A stretch of 34,259 nucleotides of DNA from QAMX01 sp964515055 (GTDB taxonomy: Bacteria; Bacillota; Clostridia; Oscillospirales; QAMX01), in assembly GCA_964515055.1 (NCBI GenBank), contig CAZEUG010000020.1, positions 1-34,259 on the forward strand, read 5' to 3'. A model generated the notes under the pieces. It was not told where the DNA came from. It did not search any database and saw only the letters and a list, made by a program, of their open reading frames with translations. Made by a program: the position numbers and the translations under genes. Shown here piece by piece: positions 23,791 to 31,960 of this stretch (position 1 is its first letter; every line of letters begins with the position of its first letter).

Positions 23791-25815
23791 TCAACAACCG
23801 ATGAACAGCGTGCCGAGCGTCCAGGGGTCAATCGGCGGGACGGTGACGAGGACATCCCCGCCGTCCGACTCGATGGTGAGCGGCTCCGCTTCGCCGCACG
23901 CCGTCATCCAGAAAAACCGGGTGCCCGCCGGCCGGCGAATCCGCAGACAGAGCGGGACGGAGCGCCCGACGGTGCAGTTCAGAACGGAAACGCTGGTCGT
24001 TTCCATGGCATCATTCTCCCGCGGGAGCAGGACGGCCTGCTGGCGGCATTCTAAAATCGCGCTCAGCCGTTTCATCCCGGCGGCATACTCCGCAGCGCGC
24101 AGCAGCTGGTTGCGCCGGGCATAGCTGATGTTTTCGATCCACGGGTCACGGCCAAATACCGCCCAGCGCGCTCCGGCCGCTGTCGGGACGATCGCTGCGC
24201 CGATGCCGTAGGGATAGGCGCTGTCCGGGTCGATCGGCTGCTGGTCGCGGCTCTCGGTCTGATAGGCCGTCAACGGCTCGCAGCCGCCGCAGTCGATCAG
24301 GCGGAAGTTGTCGCGCCGCAGCGTGAGAGTACCGGCATAGATCGATGCACTCAGCCCGGCGTTGACGGGATGGTCGAGCATCTGCTCATAAAAGGCGTGT
24401 GTGTTCATCGGCTCCGCCCGTGCGGCCAGCCGATCGCCAAAGCCGCGCTGCTCCAGCAGAGCGAGGGTGCGCCCGTCAGTCAGCACCGGCCGCTCCAGCA
24501 GCGCGATGATTTCCGCATCGGACAGCACCGCCGCCTCCGCAGCGTTCAGCAGACAGAGCGGCGTGGGCTGCCGGTTCAGCCCGTAGGCCAGCGGCACGGC
24601 CGTGCGCAGCAGCTCTGACCCGGCGAAAATCGGATACTTTGTCCATTCAAACGGCTTTTCATCACGGTCGAGCGGGTGCAGACGAATTGATTCCGGAATG
24701 CAGACGCAGAAACCGTTGGCGTGCGTGCTGCGGTTGGCGGCGGAAAGCGCTTCCCAGTAGGCGCGGTGCGCCGAAAACGCCTCGAAAAACGCTTCATGAT
24801 AGCTCATTGGCTCTTCCAGATGCATCAGCATCGAATAGCTCATGGCGGTGGCGCCGGAGGCCAGATACAGCCCCGTCTCATAGCAGGTGCCCGCCACGGA
24901 TTTCCCATAGGCATAAAACGGCAGATTTTCGATTTCCGGGCGAATGTCCGTCACATCCGCCGGCAGGAAGGTGTTTTGCAGCATGAGCTTCTGCATCTTG
25001 CGCAGCTGGTCGGCGGGGTTGTGATCGTCATAGGCGCCACCGCCCGGCCGCGAAGCCGGAGCCTGACCGCTGCCGCGGCGCAGCGCATCCAGCAGGTAGG
25101 CCACCCCGACATCGGGATATCCGGTGATGTAAGCGTGCTGCAGCCCCATGGCCGTGCCCGGTGAGCACGTCCGGAAAATGTCAGCAATCCGGAACGCCAG
25201 ATTGGCCAGCCCCTCCCGGACAAAGGCCATCCAGCGCTCCCGCCAGATTGGATCCTCACCGTAGTTGATGGCGTCCACCAGCGCCGGACGGTCAAATGAA
25301 GAGCCGTGCCGTGCGTTGAAGGTGGCAATGCAGTGGTCGCAGAAGCAGCCGTAGTCCACCGGGTCGTGGCTCCGGGCGCGCAGATCGTCGTCAATCCAGA
25401 CGCGCTCCGGGCGCAGCCGCGCATATTCGCGCATCTCTGCCTCGACATAGTGCAGGAAGTGTTCGCCGTTCCAGCAGAAGCAGTAGCCCGCAACGGTGCC
25501 GTCCGTGCCCACCATATGCTCCACCGGGGAACCGTCATACACCAGTCCGGAATTGTCCTGGGAACACATATACTGGCCGTGGCCGATTGTATTGGAAATC
25601 TGCAGGGAAACGCGGATACCGGCTGCGCGCAGCTGCTCCGCCGTTTCCATCAATGCATCCACCGTCTGTCGATGCGTTTCGAGCGTCGGAAACCCGTAGC
25701 GTGAGGCCAGCCAGACCTCATCACAGCTGCCGGGATGCCTGCGCACCGTTTCCAGAAATTCCTGCACAAAGGTCGGGTCGGTCTGCAGCACAGCGCCAAA
25801 TCGTTGTGTCAGCAT
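23791..25815 (-). CDS. Uncharacterised glycoside-hydrolase-like protein
   Basis: A 674-residue protein without a signal peptide. The N-terminal half looks like a TIM-barrel glycosidase: strands such as DEVWLASRYGFP and IRVSLQISNTIGHG, then RVWIDDDLRARSHDPVDYG (about 140-158) with a run of aspartates that could be catalytic. A Cys-x2-Cys motif (CFCDHC, 159-164) recalls the metal sites of GH42 beta-galactosidases. The middle (about 380-530) resembles a Rossmann-like trimerisation domain (LLNAAEAAVLSDAEIIALL). The C-terminus is a small beta domain ending VTVPPIDPWTLGTLFIG. I cannot assign a GH family, and the substrate is unknown. The ATG has a GGTG site. It is first in an operon with dut. Confidence 0.7.
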   Translation of the reverse strand: MLTQRFGAVLQTDPTFVQEFLETVRRHPGSCDEVWLASRYGFPTLETHRQTVDALMETAEQLRAAGIRVSLQISNTIGHGQYMCSQDNSGLVYDGSPVEHMVGTDGTVAGYCFCWNGEHFLHYVEAEMREYARLRPERVWIDDDLRARSHDPVDYGCFCDHCIATFNARHGSSFDRPALVDAINYGEDPIWRERWMAFVREGLANLAFRIADIFRTCSPGTAMGLQHAYITGYPDVGVAYLLDALRRGSGQAPASRPGGGAYDDHNPADQLRKMQKLMLQNTFLPADVTDIRPEIENLPFYAYGKSVAGTCYETGLYLASGATAMSYSMLMHLEEPMSYHEAFFEAFSAHRAYWEALSAANRSTHANGFCVCIPESIRLHPLDRDEKPFEWTKYPIFAGSELLRTAVPLAYGLNRQPTPLCLLNAAEAAVLSDAEIIALLERPVLTDGRTLALLEQRGFGDRLAARAEPMNTHAFYEQMLDHPVNAGLSASIYAGTLTLRRDNFRLIDCGGCEPLTAYQTESRDQQPIDPDSAYPYGIGAAIVPTAAGARWAVFGRDPWIENISYARRNQLLRAAEYAAGMKRLSAILECRQQAVLLPRENDAMETTSVSVLNCTVGRSVPLCLRIRRPAGTRFFWMTACGEAEPLTIESDGGDVLVTVPPIDPWTLGTLFIGC

Positions 25816-25847
25816 GAAGACACCAGCTTTCTCTTCGAAATGTTTTT

Positions 25848-25876
25848 ATTATACAGGATTCCGGTTTCTTTTGCAA
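25848..25876 (-). promoter_or_regulatory. Promoter of the glycoside-hydrolase-like gene and dut
   Basis: Minus-strand TTGCAA (25871-25876) and TATAAT (25848-25853) with a 17-base spacer, about 35 bases before the ATG at 25815. Confidence 0.82.
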
Positions 25877-25881
25877 GTACG

Positions 25882-26076
25882 TCAGGCGCGCCGCCCGCGG
25901 TAGAGCGCCCAGCCGTGCTGTGCAGCTCCCTCCCGCAGGGAAAGCAGCTTCCCGGCGCGTGCAGCCGGTGCGGACAGCCGCACACAGCGGGCGCGGCGGG
26001 CGGCCTTCTGGCGCTCACGGCGCAGCTGCCCAATGAAAAAGATGGCAATCAGCAGAATCACAAGTGTCAGTTCCAT
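25882..26076 (-). CDS. Small single-pass membrane protein
   Basis: A 64-residue protein with one membrane segment at the N-terminus (LTLVILLIAIFFIGQL, residues 3-18), followed by a strongly basic, Arg/Ala-rich tail. GGAGGG sits 7 bases before ATG 26076, a strong site that supports a real gene despite its size. A TACAAT element at 26131-26136 may be its -10 box, but no good -35 is seen. It overlaps the promoter of the next gene downstream. I recognise no family. Confidence 0.62.
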   Translation of the reverse strand: MELTLVILLIAIFFIGQLRRERQKAARRARCVRLSAPAARAGKLLSLREGAAQHGWALYRGRRA

Positions 26077-26174
26077 GTTTGTACCCTCCGTCTGCCGGAA
26101 TTCCCCCGGCAAATCATTTGTTCTGTCTGTATTGTACCACATGGCCTGTCCCATAAACCGGACACCCCCATGAC

Positions 26175-26220
26175 AAAACGCCTGCCCGACCGCTTGCAAA
26201 CGGTCAGACAGGCGTGTTTT
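26175..26220 (-). terminator. Intrinsic terminator behind the lipoprotein gene
   Basis: An imperfect long stem: cgcctg/caggcg and gaccg/cggtc with mismatches between (26179-26192 and 26201-26214). On the minus strand it ends TTTTGTCATGG and lies about 40 bases past the stop at 26257. Confidence 0.75.
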
Positions 26221-26256
26221 GCATGGAATGGGTGCGCTGTGAATGCTGTGGGCAGC

Positions 26257-27585
26257 TTACCAGAAGGTTTCCGGCAGCAGCTCTACGCGGTACACGGGGT
26301 CGAACTGGAAGATGTTCCCGTTGAAGCCGACAAAGAAGTCGCTGCCGAGCCGGAACATATTTTCCGGCTCCATGGAGGTTTCCATCAGCGGGATGGCACC
26401 GTGATCGCCGCCGTTCAGATCCTGCACGACGATGTAGTGCGTTCTCGACCTCGAATCGACGGTGTTGTAGCGGACGTCGTAAAGGTATTGGCCGTCGCAG
26501 CACATCCCCTGCGTGATATAATCCCTGTTATAGCATTCCATTTTCTCAAGGATCTGGAAGTTGGCATCGGTTCGATAAAAGCCGAAATTTTCGCCCAGCA
26601 GGTATTCGTTCTGCTCCGGCAGGTATTCCACTGCACGATTGGAAGCTTCAATCCGGAAAAACTCCAACACCTCCAGCGTATCCGGGTCAACCGTGCAGAT
26701 GCCTTTCCAGCTGTGCTGCTCGGTACAGGTGGAGATGACCAGGCGGTGGTTGACTGCATCGTATGTGATGTCGTTGGAGTGGTAGAGCGGCAGAAGCTCC
26801 GACTGCGCCACGAGCGTCCAGGTCGCAATCTCAAACTTGAAGAGATAGGCGCTATCCGTTTCGCCGTTGATCATGCCGTAGTAGGCGTACTGTCCGTCTG
26901 TGCCGCCGCCCTGCATGGTGCGGTAGCCACCGTTCTGCCCGGGTACCTCCGCCACCATTTCGGCAATGCGGAAAACGAGCGGGACGCCGCTCGCAGCGGA
27001 TTCCGCGATGTCCGGCATCCCCTTGTCGCTCCCGTCAGAAACCCAGGTTGTGTTCGGTTGCAGCGCGAGCTGCACCTGACCGGATGCGTCTGTGGAGAGG
27101 CTGTCCAATACGCGGCAGAGTCCCAGATAGGTGAGCCAGGTGTTCGTGCCGAGTACGGCGATCTTCTGGTCGGAAACGAGAATGCCGTACCGGTCGCCAC
27201 CGGCGTCGGTCAGAGCATCCCGCAGCATCTGGCTCTCGGCGCGGTTGGTGTCGCCGATGAGCAGCTCGGCCAGCTGACCGGCATTCTTCGAATCCTTCAG
27301 CAGCTCCGCGGCTGCGCCGGTGCGCTTTTCCCATTCAGCCTGAAATGCATCCACCAGCAGGCTGATGTTGTCGTTTGCGTCCTTCGGGTAAATCAGGGCA
27401 AACCGGCTGACGCCATTTTCAACGGCGATGATGGCTGCGTCGGTCTGGATGGGCGGCTCCGTTGTGCTGCTGTCTGCGGATGTCGCAACGCTGCCCTCGT
27501 GCGCACAGGCCGTCAACAGCGACAGACAAAGCAGCAGAAGCGCCCACCTGACACTTCGTCTGCGGGAAACCCAATGGTGATTCAT
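26257..27585 (-). CDS. Uncharacterised lipoprotein
   Basis: A 442-residue exported protein. A basic N-region and hydrophobic stretch end in the lipobox LLTAC, with the lipidated cysteine at residue 27, followed by a Ser/Thr-rich linker. Residues about 45-190 resemble the N-terminal fold seen in glycoside-hydrolase companions (FALIYPKDANDNISLLVDAF, then AELLIGDTNRAES). The C-terminal 250 residues show repeated short strands (YAYYGMINGETDSAYLFKFE, GMCCDGQYLYDVRYN), like a beta-propeller. It may bind or act on surface carbohydrate, which is inference. The start is ATG 27585 because GGGAG precedes it. The frame is open to 27672 but without a site. It has its own promoter and terminator. Confidence 0.75.
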   Translation of the reverse strand: MNHHWVSRRRSVRWALLLLCLSLLTACAHEGSVATSADSSTTEPPIQTDAAIIAVENGVSRFALIYPKDANDNISLLVDAFQAEWEKRTGAAAELLKDSKNAGQLAELLIGDTNRAESQMLRDALTDAGGDRYGILVSDQKIAVLGTNTWLTYLGLCRVLDSLSTDASGQVQLALQPNTTWVSDGSDKGMPDIAESAASGVPLVFRIAEMVAEVPGQNGGYRTMQGGGTDGQYAYYGMINGETDSAYLFKFEIATWTLVAQSELLPLYHSNDITYDAVNHRLVISTCTEQHSWKGICTVDPDTLEVLEFFRIEASNRAVEYLPEQNEYLLGENFGFYRTDANFQILEKMECYNRDYITQGMCCDGQYLYDVRYNTVDSRSRTHYIVVQDLNGGDHGAIPLMETSMEPENMFRLGSDFFVGFNGNIFQFDPVYRVELLPETFW

Positions 27586-27642
27586 ACTGCATCTACTCCC
27601 TTCACGAAACCCGGAATACGCATTTTCGGTGCTCTTTTTGAT

Positions 27643-27672
27643 AGTATAGCACAAAACCGGTGGCTGTTGCAA
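27643..27672 (-). promoter_or_regulatory. Promoter of the lipoprotein gene
   Basis: Minus-strand TTGCAA (27667-27672) and TATACT (27643-27648) with an 18-base spacer. It is divergent to the dxs promoter about 55 bases away. Confidence 0.75.
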
Positions 27673-27727
27673 GCGCCGGAGTTGCAGAAGGCGGCTGCAT
27701 AAATTTACATCGAGTGCATAGAATCTC

Positions 27728-27756
27728 TTGCAATTACCGAAGGATTGTGATAAAAT
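27728..27756 (+). promoter_or_regulatory. Promoter of the dxs operon
   Basis: TTGCAA (27728-27733) and TAAAAT (27751-27756) with a 17-base spacer, about 50 bases before dxs. In many Clostridia dxs follows xseA-xseB-ispA. Here it begins its own transcript next to an unrelated divergent gene. Confidence 0.72.
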
Positions 27757-27809
27757 AAGAACATGAAAGACAATTTCAGCATGATTTTCACAAACAGAGG
27801 CTTTTCAAC

Positions 27810-29714
27810 ATGAATCAATCCGATTTCCCTGCCGTTTCTGCATCGGTTTCGGCAGAGGGCAGCCGCACGCCCATTCTGGATCAGATCGACTGCCCGGATG
27901 ATCTCAAAAAACTGTCAAAAGCGGAGCTTTTGCGCCTGTGCGCCGAAGTACGCCGCTTTTTAATTGATACATTGTCCCGAACCGGCGGTCATGTCGCCTC
28001 CAATCTGGGCGTTGTCGAGTTGACCGTGGCGATTCATCGTTGCTTCGACACACGGCGGGACCGCCTGATTTTTGACGTCGGACACCAGTGCTATGTCCAC
28101 AAGCTGCTGACCGGTCGCCGCGAACAGTTTGCCACCCTTCGGAAAGCGGGCGGGCTGTCCGGCTTCCCGAAGCCGTCTGAAAGCATCCACGATGCCTTCA
28201 TCGCCGGGCACGCGTCCAACTCCATCTCCGTCGCGCTCGGTCTGGCGCGGGCGCAGCAGAGCCTGCCGCCCAACCGCCGCCGCCGTGTGCTGGCGCTGAT
28301 CGGTGACGGCGCAATGACCGGCGGCCTCGCCTATGAGGCGCTGAACGACGCCGGCGCATCCCGCCTGCCGCTGATCGTCATTCTGAACGACAACGGGATG
28401 TCCATCGGCAAGAGCGTCGGCGCGCTCTCCCGGCTGCTGACGCGCTTCCGTGTGCAGCCGAAATATCAGACCGCCAAAAAAACCTATCACCGCGTGCTGG
28501 ACGCCGTCCCCGGCGGGGAGCATCTCAATCGCGTATTCAGCGGCGTCCGCGATGGCATCAAATACGCGATCATCCCCAACACCTTTTTTGAAAGCATGGG
28601 CTTTGAATACCTCGGCCCGGTGGACGGACACGATGTGCTGGAGCTCTGCCGGATTCTGGAACAGGCCAAATCCTTTGACAAGCCGGTGCTGATTCACGCC
28701 GTCACCCAGAAAGGGCACGGCTATGCCTTCTCGGAGGGCAGCCCGGAGCGGTTCCACGGCGTGGATGGGTTTGATGTGGATACCGGGCGCTGCGTCCGCT
28801 CGTCTGCGGAAACGTTCAGCAGCGTTTTTGGCGAGACGCTCTGCACCCTTGCAGAGGACAACCGCGACATCTACGCGATCACGGCGGCCATGCAGGCCGG
28901 TTCGGGGCTGCATTCCTTTGCCGAACGCTTCCCGGAGCGCCTGATCGACGTCGGCATCGCCGAGGAACACGCCGTCACCATGGCATCCGGACTGGCGGCG
29001 GGCGGGCGGCGGCCGGTGGTCGCCATCTATTCGACCTTCCTGCAGCGCGCATTTGACAGCATCCTGCACGATACCGGGCTGATGCATCTGCCCGTCGTCT
29101 TCTGCATCGACCGCTGCGGCCTGATCGGCGAGGACGGCGAGACGCATCAGGGGCTGTATGACCTGGCCATGCTCAAGGCCGTCCCCGGGATGACGGTCTG
29201 GATGCCGTCCAACGCAGCCGAGCTGCGCACCCTGCTTCGCACGGCGCTGCAAACAGCGGACGGCCCCGTTGCCATCCGCTATCCGCGTGGCCGCCCGGCG
29301 GCGTTCTCCGTGGATACGGCGTCCTCTGCCGTCTGCCCGCTCCGCTCCGGTACATCGGTCACACTGCTGGCGCCCGGTCGCCTTGTGGATACGGCGCTGG
29401 CTGCTGCCGATCTGCTGGCAGAACGCGGGATTTCTGCCGGCGTTCTGAAATTGAACCGCATCCATCCGCTTCCGCTGGACGCCATCCTGTCCGCCGCCTC
29501 CGACCGTCTGGTCGTTCTGGAGGAATGCGCGGCGCAGGGGTCTGTCGGCGTCGATCTGGCTGCCGCCGCCTGCAACCTGCCGATTCGTGTGCTGCCGCTC
29601 AACTGCGGTGACCGGTACATTCAGCAGGCGTCGGTGGCGGAACAGCTGGCCGCCTGCGGCCTCGATCCGGAATCGGTCGCCCAGCGCGCCGAGGCGTTTG
29701 CCTGCGGCGATTGA
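27810..29714 (+). CDS. dxs: 1-deoxy-D-xylulose-5-phosphate synthase
   Basis: A 634-residue thiamine-diphosphate enzyme that condenses pyruvate and glyceraldehyde-3-phosphate, the entry step of the MEP isoprenoid pathway. Landmarks: SRTGGHVASNLGVVELTVAI (about 50-69), DVGHQCYVHKLLTGR, the TPP motif GDGAMTGGLAYEALNDAG with NDNGMSIGKSVGAL, HAVTQKGHGY, the catalytic glutamate in DVGIAEEHAVTMASGLAAGG, and DRCGLIGEDGETHQGLYDL. The N-terminus carries about 25 extra Ser/Ala-rich residues compared with typical proteins, so the true start might be later. The ribosome binding site (AGAGG) is weak. It heads the dxs-tlyA-nadK-argR-recN cluster. Confidence 0.97.
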   Translation: MNQSDFPAVSASVSAEGSRTPILDQIDCPDDLKKLSKAELLRLCAEVRRFLIDTLSRTGGHVASNLGVVELTVAIHRCFDTRRDRLIFDVGHQCYVHKLLTGRREQFATLRKAGGLSGFPKPSESIHDAFIAGHASNSISVALGLARAQQSLPPNRRRRVLALIGDGAMTGGLAYEALNDAGASRLPLIVILNDNGMSIGKSVGALSRLLTRFRVQPKYQTAKKTYHRVLDAVPGGEHLNRVFSGVRDGIKYAIIPNTFFESMGFEYLGPVDGHDVLELCRILEQAKSFDKPVLIHAVTQKGHGYAFSEGSPERFHGVDGFDVDTGRCVRSSAETFSSVFGETLCTLAEDNRDIYAITAAMQAGSGLHSFAERFPERLIDVGIAEEHAVTMASGLAAGGRRPVVAIYSTFLQRAFDSILHDTGLMHLPVVFCIDRCGLIGEDGETHQGLYDLAMLKAVPGMTVWMPSNAAELRTLLRTALQTADGPVAIRYPRGRPAAFSVDTASSAVCPLRSGTSVTLLAPGRLVDTALAAADLLAERGISAGVLKLNRIHPLPLDAILSAASDRLVVLEECAAQGSVGVDLAAAACNLPIRVLPLNCGDRYIQQASVAEQLAACGLDPESVAQRAEAFACGD

Positions 29715-29794
29715 CCTCGTTTTTTTGATACGGCCTGCTTCGCCGCGCAGCCCGTGACAATGCAATGCGGCGGAGAAAGGAATGCTGCTTGCTT

Positions 29795-30583
29795 ATGCGT
29801 CTGGATCTTGCCATATTTCGGCGCGGCCTGACAGACAGCCGGGAAAAAGCGCGCCGCCTGATTCAGAGCGGGCTCGTTTCCGTCCAGGGTCAGCCGGTTA
29901 CCAAACCGGCACTGGATGTTTCGGAGGACGCGGTCATCGAAATCGCGGAGCACGACGACTTTGTCGGCCGCGGCGCGTATAAGCTGCAGGGCGCGCTCGA
30001 CGCATTCCGACTCGACCTCACCGATCAGGTCTGTCTGGACATCGGTGCATCCACCGGCGGCTTCACGGAAATTATGCTGCGCCGCGGCGCACAACGCGTC
30101 TATGCGGTGGATGTCGGGACAGGGCAGCTGGCTCCGCGTCTGGCCTCTGACAGCCGTGTAGTCAATCTGGAAAAGACCGATGCCCGCACACTGTCGCGGG
30201 CGCATTTTCCCGTCCCGCCGACGTTCTGCTCGGTGGACGTCTCGTTTATTTCCCTCTCCCATATCATTCCGCATCTGGCCTCGGTGTTTGACGGCACGTT
30301 CCTGACGCTCATCAAACCGCAGTTTGAGGCCGGTCGTGCAGACGTCGGCAAGGGCGGTCTTGTCCGAAAACCGGCCGTTCATCTTCGAATTCTGCGCGAT
30401 TTCTGCACCATGCTCACCGAAAACGGCCTTCGGCTGTCCGGCCTGATGGTGAGCCCTGTGCGCGGTGGAGACGGCAATATCGAATATCTCGCAACGTTTT
30501 CCCGCACGGGTACCGGCCGGTACCCGGAGCTTTCATCCGTTGTACGGCAGGCGTTTGAAGCCCCGCATGGAGGTGTTGTATGA
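29795..30583 (+). CDS. tlyA: TlyA-family 2'-O-methyltransferase
   Basis: A 262-residue protein with an S4 RNA-binding domain (about 1-60, MRLDLAIFRRGLTDSREKAR) and an FtsJ-like methyltransferase domain. The SAM-binding strand is CLDIGASTGGFTEIMLRRGA, followed by VYAVDVGTGQLA, a later SVDVSFISL, and KPQFEAGRADVGKGG. Such enzymes 2'-O-methylate 16S and/or 23S rRNA. ATG 29795 matches the family N-terminus. TTG 29789, which is better spaced from AAAGGA, is a near alternative, and ATG 29765 has no site. The stop overlaps the nadK start by four bases (ATGA), showing translational coupling. Confidence 0.94.
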   Translation: MRLDLAIFRRGLTDSREKARRLIQSGLVSVQGQPVTKPALDVSEDAVIEIAEHDDFVGRGAYKLQGALDAFRLDLTDQVCLDIGASTGGFTEIMLRRGAQRVYAVDVGTGQLAPRLASDSRVVNLEKTDARTLSRAHFPVPPTFCSVDVSFISLSHIIPHLASVFDGTFLTLIKPQFEAGRADVGKGGLVRKPAVHLRILRDFCTMLTENGLRLSGLMVSPVRGGDGNIEYLATFSRTGTGRYPELSSVVRQAFEAPHGGVV

Positions 30584-31434
30584 ATCTGTATATCCTGCCC
30601 AATACACAGCGCGACCCGGATTTTCAATATACGCAGACGGCGGCGCGCATCTGCGCCGAGGCCGGTGCATCCGTCCTGCTGCCGCCCAATGTGCCACTGC
30701 TGCCGGATCGCCGCAATATCACCTCCGCGCCGTCGGCGGTGCTGTCCGATTTCGTCCCGGACGCGATCATCGTTCTCGGCGGTGACGGGACGCTGCTGCG
30801 CGCCTCCCGCGAGGCGGCGCCGCTCGGCATCCCCATGCTCGGCGTCAATCTCGGCAATGTCGGCTTCCTCACGGAGCTGGATCGCCACTCCCTGCCGCAG
30901 CTGTCGCGCATCGTCTCCGGCCATTACCGCATCGAGGAGCGCATGATGCTCCGTGCAGCCATCCTGCGGGACGGCTGTGAAATCTATTCGGCCTGCGCGC
31001 TGAACGACTGCATCATCACCCGCGGTGAAACCTTCCGCAACATCTCCCTGCGCCTGTCCTCCGATCGGCAGGAGATCAAGACATTTTCCGGGGACGGACT
31101 GGTCATTTCCACCCCGACCGGCTCCACAGCCTATTCGCTGTCGGCGGGCGGCCCGGTGGTCGATCCGGCTGCCGGAGTCTTTGTCGTGACGCCGATCTGC
31201 GCTCACGCGCTGTATGCGAAATCCTTTGTGCTCAGCGACAGCCGCGAAATCCGCGTTGAATCGCGGAACGATAACGGCAAGGCTGTCCGCTTCTCATGCG
31301 ACGGCGTTGACTCCATCCCTGTCTATGACGGGGATACGGCGGTCATCACGCGCAGCACGCTGACGACGCGTCTGATTCGTCTGAACGGAGACGATTTCTT
31401 TGAAAAACTGAACTCGAAATTATCGGAACGCTGA
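30580..31434 (+). CDS. nadK: NAD kinase
   Basis: A 284-residue enzyme that phosphorylates NAD to NADP. The catalytic GGDGT motif lies at 67-71 within IIVLGGDGTLLRASREAA. GVNLGNVGFLTELD, a LND variant of the usual LNE motif, and TPTGSTAYSLSAGGPVV follow, all diagnostic. The C-terminal strand region FSCDGVDSIPVYDGD is normal. It overlaps tlyA by four bases and is followed by argR 40 bases later. Cytosolic. Confidence 0.96.
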   Translation: MNLYILPNTQRDPDFQYTQTAARICAEAGASVLLPPNVPLLPDRRNITSAPSAVLSDFVPDAIIVLGGDGTLLRASREAAPLGIPMLGVNLGNVGFLTELDRHSLPQLSRIVSGHYRIEERMMLRAAILRDGCEIYSACALNDCIITRGETFRNISLRLSSDRQEIKTFSGDGLVISTPTGSTAYSLSAGGPVVDPAAGVFVVTPICAHALYAKSFVLSDSREIRVESRNDNGKAVRFSCDGVDSIPVYDGDTAVITRSTLTTRLIRLNGDDFFEKLNSKLSER

Positions 31435-31474
31435 TGGAAGCGCCGAACATGATAAGAAAGGAAACGGTTCAACC

Positions 31475-31927
31475 ATGAAGTTTCAACGTCACAATCTGAT
31501 CCTGAAGCTGATCGAGGAAGAGCCCATTGAAACGCAGAAGGAACTGTCCGATCTGCTCCGCGATGCCGGTTATATGGTCACACAGGCCACGGTTTCCCGC
31601 GATATCAAGGAGCTGCGCCTGGTGAAGGCACTGGATCAGGCCGGCCGCTACCGGTACATGGTGGCCTCGTCGGACGCGGGCAATGAATTTTCTGCACGCT
31701 TCCGCAACATTTTCCGGGAGAGCGTGGTTCGCATCGACCATGCCGGGCATATGGTCGTCATCAAAACGCTGACCGGCGTAGCCTCGGCTGCCGCCGCCGC
31801 CATCGACAATATGAACCCACCGCACATCGTCGGCAGCCTGGCGGGGGACGATACGATCTTCCTTGTCATGCGTGACGAAAAGCACGCCGGGGAATTCTGC
31901 GACGCCATCCGCGAAATGCTCAGTTAG
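31475..31927 (+). CDS. argR: Arginine repressor
   Basis: A 150-residue regulator. The N-terminal winged helix (1-70) contains the recognition region YMVTQATVSRDIKELRLVK. The C-terminal domain (about 78-150) that binds arginine and makes hexamers contains GSLAGDDTIFLVMRDE, where the paired aspartates contact arginine. It represses arginine synthesis and can activate catabolism. Its place between nadK and recN is standard in Firmicutes and says nothing about arginine genes nearby, none of which is in the window. A AAGGAAA site precedes ATG 31475. Confidence 0.96.
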   Translation: MKFQRHNLILKLIEEEPIETQKELSDLLRDAGYMVTQATVSRDIKELRLVKALDQAGRYRYMVASSDAGNEFSARFRNIFRESVVRIDHAGHMVVIKTLTGVASAAAAAIDNMNPPHIVGSLAGDDTIFLVMRDEKHAGEFCDAIREMLS

Positions 31928-31960
31928 TCCGGGCGATCTGCCGTTGAGGGAGGGAGCACC

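Noticed and set aside
27960..29765. A 601-codon minus-strand open frame
   Set aside because: It is antisense to dxs, which is fully supported by motifs. The product has no recognisable domain.
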